DNA of 36,306 bases from an uncultured Eubacteriales bacterium (GTDB lineage: Bacteria > Bacillota > Clostridia > Christensenellales > Aristaeellaceae), in assembly GCA_900316415.1 (NCBI GenBank), contig ONCV01000026.1, forward strand, positions 1-36,306. The letters are read 5' to 3'. Position 1 is the stretch's first letter. Each line of letters begins with the position of its first letter. A model generated the notes under the pieces. The model saw nothing but the letters and a program-made list of their open reading frames with translations. It searched no databases and was not told where the DNA came from. Below are positions 16,513 to 24,901 of the stretch, one piece after another. A program made the translations under genes and the position numbers.

Positions 16513-17469
16513 TCAGCCCGGACCGCGGGGCCGGTTCGGCGCCTTCTGCAGGATTTCCGCGGTGGTTTCCGCCCTTGTCCAGCCGGTGAAGGTCAGGACG
16601 GAGCGGCGGGGCGAACGCTCCTCCGTTTTCCGCCATTTGCTGGGCACGATGCCCATCACCCGCAGAAAATGGCGGTTGAAGCAGCTGAGGGAGGCGTATC
16701 CCACCTGGCCGGCGATGGAGGCCACGCTGTCGTCCGTGTTCAGCAGCAGGGAACAGCTGGCGGAGACGCGGACCTGATGCACATAGTCCAGGGGAGTGGT
16801 GCCCATCTGCTCGTGGAAGAGCCGGCGGAAATGCGTGGGGCTCAGATGGCAGCGCTCCGCCAGATCCTCCATGGAGAAATCCGCCGCGTACTGCTCCCGG
16901 ATCCAGGCGAGGGCGGGGGCCAGCACCGGATTCTCCCGCACGGAGGGGGAGACGGCGGGCTGCAGGCGGAGCACCCGGGAAACGAAGGCCGTCAGCAGGC
17001 CGAGCACACAGTCCCGATACCCCTCCTGCTGGTTCCGCATCTCCTCGAAAACGGCCTCGATCAGCCGCCGGGCCCAGGGGGCCTCCTCCGGGGACAGCAG
17101 GAAGCAGCCGGAGCCCGCCAGCTCCCGCAGCCGCTCCGGCTGATGCAGATGCTTCCCGGGCAGCTTTTCCAGATCCACAAACAGATAGCTCCAGAGGCTG
17201 AAGGACCCGGGGGCGGACCAGGTGGTATGATGCACCTGGGCGCCGATCACGGTCACATCCCCCGCCTGAAAGGGCCGCGCCTCCCGGTTCAGCTGCATCT
17301 CCCCGTCCCCGCCGCGGCACAGGCCGATCTCCACGCAGTTGTGGAAATGCAGATTGGCGCTGCGAACCGGGCTGATCCGCCATTCCTCCCCCTCCAGCGC
17401 CAGCAGGGGAAAATCCGGCGGCAGCTCGTAGCTCCGGTATTCCGAGAGCACCATCCGGGACTGACCCAC
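16513..17469 (-). CDS. AraC-family regulator of the rhamnose/oligosaccharide locus
   Basis: 318 residues. N-terminal cupin-like sensor (ANLHFHNCVEIGLCRGGDGE, ARPFQAGDVTVIGAQVHHTT) and C-terminal double helix-turn-helix (FSMEDLAERCHLSPTHFRRL, SVASIAGQVGYASLSCFNRH, ending MGIVPSKWRK). The start is taken as GTG 17469, with AGGAGG 8 bp upstream; the frame stays open to 17958 but that stretch is the opposite intergenic region. Its position between rhaM and the divergent ABC transporter suggests it is the local activator. The ligand may be rhamnose or a galactosyl-rhamnose sugar (inference). Confidence 0.9.
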   Translation of the reverse strand: MGQSRMVLSEYRSYELPPDFPLLALEGEEWRISPVRSANLHFHNCVEIGLCRGGDGEMQLNREARPFQAGDVTVIGAQVHHTTWSAPGSFSLWSYLFVDLEKLPGKHLHQPERLRELAGSGCFLLSPEEAPWARRLIEAVFEEMRNQQEGYRDCVLGLLTAFVSRVLRLQPAVSPSVRENPVLAPALAWIREQYAADFSMEDLAERCHLSPTHFRRLFHEQMGTTPLDYVHQVRVSASCSLLLNTDDSVASIAGQVGYASLSCFNRHFLRVMGIVPSKWRKTEERSPRRSVLTFTGWTRAETTAEILQKAPNRPRGPG

Positions 17470-17809
17470 GGGCGAAACCTCCTTTTCCGCCGCCTGCCTC
17501 CCGCCCCGCGGCGGGAAGGACCGCACTTTTCCGGGCGAAATCCTTCTTTTCCGTTGCATCGAAGTATAGCACAGGCGCCCCCCGCGGGCAAGATGGAAAT
17601 GGCGAAAACCGCCCATCCGAACGCCGGAGAAGGGTTGATCAGGGCGAAAAGCGGCCGTTTTGTCCCATTCCGGAAGAAAAACGGGACGAAAACATGGTTG
17701 AAATGAGTCAGTTTTTGGATAAAACAGGCATAGTTTTTTCGGGGGAAGGGGAGGTATACTGTCCCCAGACAAACATCCTTTATTCTTCCAGGAAGATCGA
17801 GGTGATATC
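17470..17809. promoter_or_regulatory. Divergent control region, AraC/rhaM versus ABC transporter
   Basis: 340 bp without a gene. It holds three blocks repeated upstream of the GH112 gene: CCATTCCGGAAGAAAA (17665-17680), GTTGAAATGAGTCAGTTT (17697-17714) and AACAGGCATA (17723-17732). A -10-like TATACT lies at 17755-17760 with only a weak -35 (T-run) behind it, as expected of an activator-dependent promoter. No clear minus-strand promoter was picked out. Confidence 0.6.
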
Positions 17810-18748
17810 GTGCAGTCCCGTTCCGTCAAGCCCCATCGCAGGAGCTGGAAGCTGTATTTCCAGGAAAACTGGCAGATGTATCTGATGCTGCTGATTCCCA
17901 TCGCGTTCGTCATCATCTTCAAATACGCCGCGTATCCCGGCCTGCGGATCGCCTTCATGAACTACAAGCCCGCCAAGGGCTATTCCGGCAGCGAATACGT
18001 GGGCTTCCAGATCTTTGAGAAGATCTTCCGGGACAAGGATTTCCTCCGGGCCCTGAAGAACTCCCTGGTCTTCAACTTCCTGGATCTGCTGGTGGGCTTC
18101 CCGGTGCCGATCATCCTGGCGCTGCTGCTCAACGAGCTGCGCTTCCAGCGGTTCAAGAAGCTGTCCCAGACGATTCTGTACCTGCCGCACTTCCTCTCCT
18201 GGGTCATCATCGCCAGCGTGGCGCTGAACCTGTTCAAGCCCCAGACCGGCCTGGTCAACATCCTGCTGATGAACGCCGGATGGATCGACGAGGGCATCCC
18301 GTTCCTGACGGAGAAATGGCACTGGGCCACCAGCTATCTGCTGATCGGCGTCTGGCAGAACATGGGCTGGGGCTCCATCATCTACCTGGCGGCCATCACG
18401 GGCATCAGCCCGGACCTGTACGAGGCCGCCACCATCGACGGCGCGGGACGGCTACGGAAGATCTGGAACGTGACGCTGCCCTGCATCCGGGGAACCATGG
18501 TGACCCTGCTGATCATGAACCTGGGCCGGGTGATGGGCTCCAACTTCGAGCGGCTGGACTCCTTCGGCAACGTGCAGGTGAAGGAATTCCAGTATCAGCT
18601 GGCCATCTACGTCTACGAAAAGGGCCTCTCCGGCGGCAACTTCAGCCGCGCCACGGCGGTGGGCCTGTTCCAGTCCCTGGTGGGGCTGATCCTGGTGCTG
18701 GCCTCCGACCGCGCCTCCAAGGCGCTGGGCGAGGACGGCCTGCTGTAA
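17810..18748 (+). CDS. ABC transporter permease, LplB/YteP type
   Basis: 312 residues, about six membrane helices (first LMLLIPIAFVIIFKYAAYPG). The inner-membrane permease loop motif is EAATIDGAGRLRKIWNVTLP, the site that docks the ATPase. Relatives import oligosaccharides; in Bacillus the YteP-YtcP-YtcQ set serves rhamnogalacturonan oligomers. Start is GTG 17810 after GAGGTGATATC. The second permease follows after 19 bp. No ATP-binding subunit is in the window, as is usual for this class, which borrows a shared MsmX-like ATPase. Confidence 0.92.
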   Translation: MQSRSVKPHRRSWKLYFQENWQMYLMLLIPIAFVIIFKYAAYPGLRIAFMNYKPAKGYSGSEYVGFQIFEKIFRDKDFLRALKNSLVFNFLDLLVGFPVPIILALLLNELRFQRFKKLSQTILYLPHFLSWVIIASVALNLFKPQTGLVNILLMNAGWIDEGIPFLTEKWHWATSYLLIGVWQNMGWGSIIYLAAITGISPDLYEAATIDGAGRLRKIWNVTLPCIRGTMVTLLIMNLGRVMGSNFERLDSFGNVQVKEFQYQLAIYVYEKGLSGGNFSRATAVGLFQSLVGLILVLASDRASKALGEDGLL

Positions 18749-18767
18749 GGAAAGGAGGATGCAGAGC

Positions 18768-19673
18768 ATGACAGTTTCCACGGAAAAGAAGTCCTCCCTG
18801 TTTCAGGGCGTGAACCGGGTGCGCGTCAGCGATTTCGTGATCGCCTTCGTCATCTTCCTTCTGTCCCTGACCTGTATCGTTCCCTTCATCCACATCGCCG
18901 CGAAGAGCATTTCCTCCAACACGGCGGTGCTGTCCAAGTCCGTGTACCTCTGGCCGAAGGACCTGAACTTCGAGGCCTATGCCTCCATCTTCCGGGACGG
19001 GCAGCTGACCCATTCCATGGTGTATACCATCTGGATGACGGTGCTGTTCACGGTGATCGGCATGATCGTCACGATCCTGGCGGCCTATCCCCTGGCCCGG
19101 AAGGAGCTGCGGGGCCGGACGGTGTTTGCCTTCATCATCATGTTCACCATGTACTTCAGCGCCGGCCTGATTCCGGAATACCTGCTGTACAAGGATCTGG
19201 GCCTGCTGAACACCATGTGGGTGCTGGTGCTGCCCCTGTGCTTCTCGCCCTACAACATGCTGATCATGCGGTCCTTCATCCGCTCCACCATCCCGGACAG
19301 CCTCTATGAGGCCGCGAATCTGGACGGGGCCAACCATTTCCAGACCCTGTTCCAGGTGGTGCTGCCCCTGTCCAAGCCGATTCTGGCCACCCTGGCGCTG
19401 TTCTACGCCGTGGGCCGGTGGAACGCCTACGCCGACGCCAAGTACTACATCACCACCAAGGCGCTGCAGCCCCTGCAGTATCTGCTGAGCAACATGGTGC
19501 TCAACAGCGGGCAGGACGCGGTCAGCCTCTCCGAATCCGCCGCCGTGGAATCCACCCCCGAGGTGCTCCAGGCCGCGGTCGTCATGTTCGCCACCCTGCC
19601 CATCCTCATGGTGTATCCCTTTGTGCAGAAATACTTTGTGCAGGGAACCATGATCGGTGCCGTGAAAGGGTAA
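18768..19673 (+). CDS. ABC transporter permease, YtcP/LplC type
   Basis: 301 residues, six membrane helices beginning VSDFVIAFVIFLLSLTCIVP. The permease loop is SLYEAANLDGANHFQTLFQV. It ends with YPFVQKYFVQGTMIGAVKG, the typical C-terminus of this carbohydrate permease family. It forms a heterodimer with the preceding permease. Start is ATG 18768, since AAAGGAGG at 18751-18758 is 9 bp away; the upstream ATG 18759 abuts the ribosome site. Confidence 0.94.
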   Translation: MTVSTEKKSSLFQGVNRVRVSDFVIAFVIFLLSLTCIVPFIHIAAKSISSNTAVLSKSVYLWPKDLNFEAYASIFRDGQLTHSMVYTIWMTVLFTVIGMIVTILAAYPLARKELRGRTVFAFIIMFTMYFSAGLIPEYLLYKDLGLLNTMWVLVLPLCFSPYNMLIMRSFIRSTIPDSLYEAANLDGANHFQTLFQVVLPLSKPILATLALFYAVGRWNAYADAKYYITTKALQPLQYLLSNMVLNSGQDAVSLSESAAVESTPEVLQAAVVMFATLPILMVYPFVQKYFVQGTMIGAVKG

Positions 19674-19729
19674 AGGACGCGATGATGCCGGCGACCGGTA
19701 TCCGACCGGAAAACCGATGGCTGTTAATT

Positions 19730-19744
19730 AGGGCGAAACGCCCT
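19730..19744 (+). promoter_or_regulatory. Small hairpin before the solute-binding protein gene
   Basis: AGGGCG-AAA-CGCCCT, 11 bp before the AAAAAAGGAGG ribosome site. There is no U-run, so it is not a full terminator. Such stems between permease and binding-protein genes often stabilise the downstream mRNA and raise binding-protein yield (inference). Confidence 0.5.
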
Positions 19745-19769
19745 GAAATAAAAAAGGAGGAAACTCAAG

Positions 19770-21410
19770 ATGAAGAAACTCGTTTCCCTGCTGCTGGCGG
19801 TCGCCCTGCTTCTGGGCATGGTGAACCTGGCCGCTGCCGACGTTCCCGCGGACTGGGAGCCCTTCGCCGAGCGCGTGACCATCACGGTGCCCGTGTACGA
19901 CCGCTCCAAGGCCGGCTATCCCGCCGTGGATGACAACTACTGGACCAAGTGGGTGCAGACCAACTTCGGCGACAAGTACAACATCGACGTGAAGTACGTG
20001 GCCATCCCCCGCGGCGACGTCATGACCAAGTATTCCATGCTGATCGCGGCCGGCGACACCCCCACGATCCTGATGGAGTATGACTATCCCAAGGTCGCGC
20101 AGTGGGCCAACGACGGCGCCATGACCGAAATCGATCTGGACGCCTTCAAGGCCGTGGCCCCCACCTTCTATCAGGCCATGGTGGACCACAACCAGCTGGG
20201 CTACACCGACATCAACGGCAAGACCTATTTCGTCCTGACCGAGCGGCCCTACTATGACACCACCTTCGCCTATGCCACCTTCGTCCGGATGGACTGGCTG
20301 CGCAAGGTCGGCTATGATCATGTGCCCGCGAACTACGAGGAGCAGAAGGACGCCCTGAACAAGATGATCGAGGCGGGCCTGTGCGAGAATCCCCTGAGCA
20401 CCGGTATCCCCACCGCGGCCTACATCGCCAACTTCGGCTTCCGTGACTTCCCCGTGACCGAGGAAGGCGAGAAGGAATGGGCGATGCATTCCTCCCTGGG
20501 CACCCCGGCGTTCCCCTGGTATCCCACCCAGCGGATGATGAAGCGGCTGAACGATGAGTATCACATGGGCTGGTATTCCAGCGAATTCGATCTGGAAAAG
20601 AACAGCGCCGGCGCGGCCACCGATCAGACCCAGACCGACTTCATCAACGGCAAGACCTATCAGTACGGCGGCTACATCGCCACCAACATGCCCTGGCTGA
20701 CCGCCTTCTATGAGAACAACCCCGACGCCGAACTGGCCGTGGCCAGCCCCTATGCCGGCGTGGAAGAGGGCGTCAACACCGGCTGCATCCGCGCGGACAA
20801 CCCCTTCGGCATGATCGTCGGCTTCTCCAGCCTGGCCACCGAGGACCAGCTGAAGGCCGCCTGGATGCTGATGGAGTGGATGATTCAGGAAGAGAACCTC
20901 TTCGTGCTGGAGAACGGCGTGGAGGGCGTGACCTACAACCTGGATGAGAACGGCCTGCCTGTCACCGTGGACTACACCGGCGAGGAAATGCTGAACCACA
21001 ACAACAACATCGACATGACCTGCCTGGTGCATGCCTCCAAGAAGGTGGGTACCATCGAGCAGACCATCGCCCAGATGAGCCCCGTGGGCCTGCCCCAGGA
21101 CTTCACCCAGGCGCTGATTGACAACTACTACACCCTGCGGGAGATCGCGGACTCCGGCAAGGCCTATTCCGATCCGGTGTTCGCCGTCGCCATCGAGAGC
21201 GAGAGCGAATACAGCGCCACGCTGCTGAGCCTGTGGCAGGAATACTACGCCAAGCTGATCAAGTGCGATCCCGCCGAGTTCGATTCCCTGTTCGCCGAGT
21301 ACAGCCAGGCCTTCCTGGATGCGGGCTATCAGGAGATCATGGATGAGCGGCTGGCGGCCTTCGAAGCCGGCAACACCACCCGTCTTCCCGAGACCGTGAA
21401 GGCGAAGTAA
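19770..21410 (+). CDS. Extracellular solute-binding protein (carbohydrate ABC transporter)
   Basis: 546 residues, the length of LplA/YtcQ-type binding proteins. A signal peptide (MKKLVSLLLAVALLLGMVNL, predicted cleavage AAA23-D24) lacks any Cys, so there is no lipobox. The mature part has YAIPRGDVMTKYSMLIAAGD-like features (VKYVAIPRGDVMTKYSMLIA, DTPTILMEYDY) and late segments typical of the family (GMIVGFSSLATEDQLKAAWM). It delivers oligosaccharide to the two permeases. Third-position C is more dominant than in neighbours, consistent with high expression. Being secreted rather than lipid-anchored would be unusual for a monoderm. Confidence 0.92.
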   Translation: MKKLVSLLLAVALLLGMVNLAAADVPADWEPFAERVTITVPVYDRSKAGYPAVDDNYWTKWVQTNFGDKYNIDVKYVAIPRGDVMTKYSMLIAAGDTPTILMEYDYPKVAQWANDGAMTEIDLDAFKAVAPTFYQAMVDHNQLGYTDINGKTYFVLTERPYYDTTFAYATFVRMDWLRKVGYDHVPANYEEQKDALNKMIEAGLCENPLSTGIPTAAYIANFGFRDFPVTEEGEKEWAMHSSLGTPAFPWYPTQRMMKRLNDEYHMGWYSSEFDLEKNSAGAATDQTQTDFINGKTYQYGGYIATNMPWLTAFYENNPDAELAVASPYAGVEEGVNTGCIRADNPFGMIVGFSSLATEDQLKAAWMLMEWMIQEENLFVLENGVEGVTYNLDENGLPVTVDYTGEEMLNHNNNIDMTCLVHASKKVGTIEQTIAQMSPVGLPQDFTQALIDNYYTLREIADSGKAYSDPVFAVAIESESEYSATLLSLWQEYYAKLIKCDPAEFDSLFAEYSQAFLDAGYQEIMDERLAAFEAGNTTRLPETVKAK

Positions 21411-21430
21411 GAATCCCTGCAGTTTTTCCG

Positions 21431-21452
21431 GGGCCGGGCGAAAGCCCGGCCC
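21431..21452 (+). terminator. Terminator after the solute-binding protein gene
   Basis: Perfect 9-bp stem GGGCCGGGC (21431-21439), loop GAAA, GCCCGGCCC (21444-21452), then TTTCCTGTT. It separates the transporter operon from the GH112 operon. Confidence 0.85.
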
Positions 21453-21503
21453 TTTCCTGTTGCCGGAATGGCCAAAAATGACCATCCGGAAGGGCGAACC
21501 GGT

Positions 21504-21626
21504 CCATTCCGGGAGAAAACCGCCCTTTTTCTCCGGGGAGAAGGCGCCGGGCGGAGCAAAAAGGGTTGAAACGAGTCGGTTTACAGTTGGATGCGCGTTG
21601 TTTTTGGGCGGAAACAGGCATATGAT
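21504..21626 (+). promoter_or_regulatory. Promoter region of the GH112 operon sharing blocks with the transporter promoter
   Basis: Contains CCATTCCGGGAGAAAA (21504-21519), GTTGAAACGAGTCGGTTT (21565-21582) and AACAGGCATA (21613-21622), the same three blocks, in the same order, as upstream of the ABC transporter, with wider spacing. A promoter can be read as TTGTTT (21598-21603), 17 bp, TATGAT (21621-21626). This is probably a shared operator set for the AraC-family regulator at 16513-17469 (inference). Confidence 0.65.
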
Positions 21627-21677
21627 AAATGGTAACCGGAAGGAAGAAACGGAAACACGATCGGGAGGCGCGGAAAA

Positions 21678-23825
21678 ATGAAGGAAAAACGGGGACATTT
21701 CACCCTTCCCGGGGAAGCGGGATATGAGGAGCTGACGCTCCGGCTGGCGAAAACCTGGGGCGCGGACGTGATCCGGGACAGCGACGGCACGAAGCTTTCG
21801 CCGGAGATCGCCCAGGCCGGGTATCGGATCTATTCCACGATCTGCATCATCCGGGAGCATAACGAGTTTGCGGCGGCGCATCCCGATGCCCAGCAGCAGT
21901 GCTTCCTGATGTCCGATCCGGTGACGGCGGAGGGGCCGGAGGTCCGGATCTCCCCGCTGGAAGGCTATTTCACGGAGCAGTTCGAGATCAACGACCGCCC
22001 GGAGGCCATGGAATACTGGGAGGTCTGGGACCGGACCGCCGGGGTGCGGGTGCCAAGGGAGCAGTGGACCTGGGCGGACGGGACGGTGACGGTTTCCGGC
22101 TGCGCCCCCTATCACCGGTACACGGTGTCCTTCCTGTGCTGGCGCATCTGGGAAGAGATCAACATGTACAACCACACCACGAACCACTGGACCTCGGAGC
22201 ACCTGCGCCAGCTGGATCCCCGGCATCCGGAGGCGTGGAAGTTCCTGCAGGAGTGGCTGGAAAACTGGTGCGCGGAGAATCCGCAGACCGACGTGGTGCG
22301 CCTGACCTCCCTGTTCTACAATTTCGTGTGGATCTTCGGGGCGGATCCCCGGCGCCGCACCCGCTTCACGGACTGGGGGAGCTACGACTTCACGGTGAGC
22401 CCCGTGGCGCTGAAGGCCTTCGAGGCGGAATACGGATACGCCCTGACGGCGGAGGACTTCCTGCAGCGGGGCAGGCTGCAGGCGACCCACCGGCCCCCCA
22501 CCCCGGCCAAGCGGGACTACATGGATTTCATCCAGCGCTTCGTGGCGGAGAAGGCCCGGACGCTGGTGGAGATCATTCACCGCCACGGCAAGCAGGCCTA
22601 CGTGTTCTACGACGACAGCTGGGTGGGCATGGAGCCCTACGGGAAGTATTTCGCGTCCATCGGCTTTGACGGGCTGATCAAATGCGTGTTCTCCGGCTTT
22701 GAATGCCGGCTGTGCGCCGGGGCGGAGGTGCCGGTGCACGAGCTCCGCTTCCATCCCTACCTGTTCCCCGTCGGGCTGGGCGGCCTGCCCACCTTCATGG
22801 AGGGGGGACATCCGGAGAAGGACGCCCTGGATTACTGGCTGCACGTCCGCCGGGCGCTGCTGCGCCAGTGCGTGGACCGGATCGGCCTCGGGGGCTACCT
22901 GCACCTGACGCAGGGCTTCCCCGCCTTCGTGGACACGATGACGGAGATCACGGACCAGTTCCACCGGATCCGCGGCCTGCATGCCCAGGGGGCGCCGGCG
23001 GCGCTGCCCCTGCGGGTGGCGGTGGTGCATACCTGGGGCCGGCTGCGCAGCTGGACCCTGAGCGGGCATTTCCATGAGACGGACGGGAACGCCCTGATCC
23101 ACATCAACGAGGCCCTGAGCGGCCTGCCGGTGGAGGTGGAATTCCTGAGCCATGAGGAGGTGCGCGGCGGCGCCCTGAAGGGCTTCGACCTGATGATCTG
23201 CGCCGGAAGGGCGGGGGACGCCTGGAGCGGCGGGGACGCCTGGAAGGATCCGGAGCTGACGGCGGAGGTGACCCGGTTCGTCTACGAGGGCGGCGCCCTG
23301 ATCGGGGTCAATGAGCCCGGAGCGGTGCCGGGAGGGGACACCTTCCTGGCCCTGGCCCCCCTGCTGGGGGTGGACGTGGACGACGGCCGCTATGCCTGCC
23401 ACGGGGAATGGAGCTTCGAAACGGAGGAGGCGCCCTTCCCGGTGGCGGCGGAGGCCCTGGCGGAAAAGCCCGGGGTGCGGCTGACGGCGGGGGACACCCG
23501 GGTCTGGGCCGCGGCCGGCGGCGTGCCGCAGCTGACCTGCCGGGCATGCGGCAGGGGCCGGGCGGCGTACCTCAGCGGATTTGCATACAGCCCCGCCGCG
23601 GCCTCCATGCTGCTGCGGCTGATGATGACCCTGACCGGAAAGACCGGGGAGGAGGCCGCGCTGGCGGATCATCCCCTGGCGGAGGCGGCCTGGTTCCCCG
23701 GATCCCGGACGCTGGCGGCGCTGAACAACGGGGAGGCGCCCCTGGAAACGGAGATCAGCTATCCCGGCGGAAAGATCCGGCTTGCGCTGAAGCCCCTGGA
23801 GATGCGGTTTGTGACGATGGAATAA
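21678..23825 (+). CDS. GH112 beta-galactoside phosphorylase, probably D-galactosyl-beta-1,4-L-rhamnose phosphorylase
   Basis: 715 residues, the GH112 length. It begins GHFTLPGEAGYEELTLRLAK then WGADVIRDSDGTKL, family hallmarks. The TIM-barrel acid sits in YDDSWVGMEPYG (Asp312/Asp313); lacto-N-biose phosphorylases read GDHW at this place. Further hallmarks are FHPYLFPVGLGG, EGGHPEKDALDYWLHVRRAL and DRIGLGGYLHLTQGFPAF. GH112 enzymes split galactosyl-N-acetylhexosamines or galactosyl-rhamnose with phosphate to give galactose-1-phosphate. The neighbours (rhaM, rhamnogalacturonan acetylesterase) favour the rhamnose type known from Clostridium phytofermentans. There is no signal peptide, so it is cytoplasmic. 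Start ATG follows GGGAGGCGCGG. Family is confident; the substrate is inferred. Confidence 0.9.
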   Translation: MKEKRGHFTLPGEAGYEELTLRLAKTWGADVIRDSDGTKLSPEIAQAGYRIYSTICIIREHNEFAAAHPDAQQQCFLMSDPVTAEGPEVRISPLEGYFTEQFEINDRPEAMEYWEVWDRTAGVRVPREQWTWADGTVTVSGCAPYHRYTVSFLCWRIWEEINMYNHTTNHWTSEHLRQLDPRHPEAWKFLQEWLENWCAENPQTDVVRLTSLFYNFVWIFGADPRRRTRFTDWGSYDFTVSPVALKAFEAEYGYALTAEDFLQRGRLQATHRPPTPAKRDYMDFIQRFVAEKARTLVEIIHRHGKQAYVFYDDSWVGMEPYGKYFASIGFDGLIKCVFSGFECRLCAGAEVPVHELRFHPYLFPVGLGGLPTFMEGGHPEKDALDYWLHVRRALLRQCVDRIGLGGYLHLTQGFPAFVDTMTEITDQFHRIRGLHAQGAPAALPLRVAVVHTWGRLRSWTLSGHFHETDGNALIHINEALSGLPVEVEFLSHEEVRGGALKGFDLMICAGRAGDAWSGGDAWKDPELTAEVTRFVYEGGALIGVNEPGAVPGGDTFLALAPLLGVDVDDGRYACHGEWSFETEEAPFPVAAEALAEKPGVRLTAGDTRVWAAAGGVPQLTCRACGRGRAAYLSGFAYSPAAASMLLRLMMTLTGKTGEEAALADHPLAEAAWFPGSRTLAALNNGEAPLETEISYPGGKIRLALKPLEMRFVTME

Positions 23826-23863
23826 GAGCGGCGGACCCCGCCCGGAACGAAAGGAGAAACGCC

Positions 23864-24856
23864 ATGTATCAGCCCAGTGAAACCCGATACGACACCATGA
23901 AATACCGCCGCTGCGGGCGCAGCGGGGTGCTGCTGCCCCTGCTGTCCCTGGGGCTGTGGCACAATTTCGGGGACATCACCCCCTTCCAGACCCAGCAGGC
24001 CCTGCTGCGGACGGCCTTCGACCACGGGATCACGCATTTTGACCTGGCGAACAATTACGGCCCGCCCGACGGCGCCGCGGAGACGAACTTCGGCCGGCAC
24101 ATGGACACGGACTGGCGGCCCCACCGGGACGAGCTGTTCCTGTCCACCAAGGCGGGATACGGCATGTGGAAGGGCCCCTACGGGGACTGGGGAAGCCGGA
24201 AATACCTGATCGCCAGCCTGGACCAGAGCCTGAAGCGGATGCATGTGGACTACGTGGACGTGTTCTACCATCACCGGCCGGACCCGAACACCCCCATCGA
24301 GGAGACCATGGGCGCCCTGGACCAGATCGTCCGCAGCGGCAAGGCCCTGTACGTGGGCATCTCCAATTACGGGCCGGAGCAGGCCCGGGCGGCCATCCGG
24401 GAGCTGCGGCGGCTGGGAACCCCCTGCCTGATCCATCAGCCCAGGTATTCCATGCTGGACCGGTGGATCGAGGACGGGCTGACCGACGTGCTGCGGGAAG
24501 AGCAGGTGGGCTGCATCGTCTTCCAGCCGCTGGCGGGCGGCCTGCTGACCGGGAAATACCTGGACGGGATCCCCGAGGATTCCCGGATGAAGCGGGACAG
24601 CCGCTTCCTGAAGCCCGGCGCCCAGACCGACGAGATGGCGGAGAAGATCCGCGGGCTGAAGGAGATCGCCGAGGCAAGGGGCCAGAAGCTGCAGCATCTG
24701 GCGCTGCAGTGGGTGCTGCGGGACGAGGGGATCACCTCCGCGCTGATCGGCGCCAGCCGGCCGGAGCAGATCCTGGACAACCTGGAGGTGCTGAACGCGC
24801 CGGAGCTGACAGGGGAGGAGCTGGAGAAGATCGACCGGATCCTGGGGAAGAAATAA
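23864..24856 (+). CDS. Aldo/keto reductase, YghZ (L-glyceraldehyde 3-phosphate reductase) type
   Basis: 330 residues. It resembles E. coli YghZ closely: MKYRRCGRSGVLLPLLSLGL then WHNFGDI, HFDLANNYGPPDGAAETNFG, LSTKAGYGMWKGPYG, GCIVFQPLAGGLLTGKYL and SALIGASRPEQILDNLEVLN. The catalytic tetrad is Asp60, Tyr65, Lys96 and His137. NADPH-dependent. In this locus it could reduce an aldehyde such as the L-lactaldehyde formed from rhamnose, but that is inference. It lies 38 bp after the GH112 gene, with ribosome site AAAGGAG before ATG 23864. Confidence 0.9.
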   Translation: MYQPSETRYDTMKYRRCGRSGVLLPLLSLGLWHNFGDITPFQTQQALLRTAFDHGITHFDLANNYGPPDGAAETNFGRHMDTDWRPHRDELFLSTKAGYGMWKGPYGDWGSRKYLIASLDQSLKRMHVDYVDVFYHHRPDPNTPIEETMGALDQIVRSGKALYVGISNYGPEQARAAIRELRRLGTPCLIHQPRYSMLDRWIEDGLTDVLREEQVGCIVFQPLAGGLLTGKYLDGIPEDSRMKRDSRFLKPGAQTDEMAEKIRGLKEIAEARGQKLQHLALQWVLRDEGITSALIGASRPEQILDNLEVLNAPELTGEELEKIDRILGKK

Positions 24857-24901
24857 CCCGGCGGAGGGAAAAAACACGGCAAATCGGAAGGAGAGGGAAA
24901 G

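Noticed and set aside
19728..23672. Minus-strand open frame of about 1300 codons
   Set aside because: It lies opposite the well-supported solute-binding protein and GH112 genes; the His/Gln/Pro/Gly/Arg-rich translation is the usual antisense product of GC-rich coding DNA.
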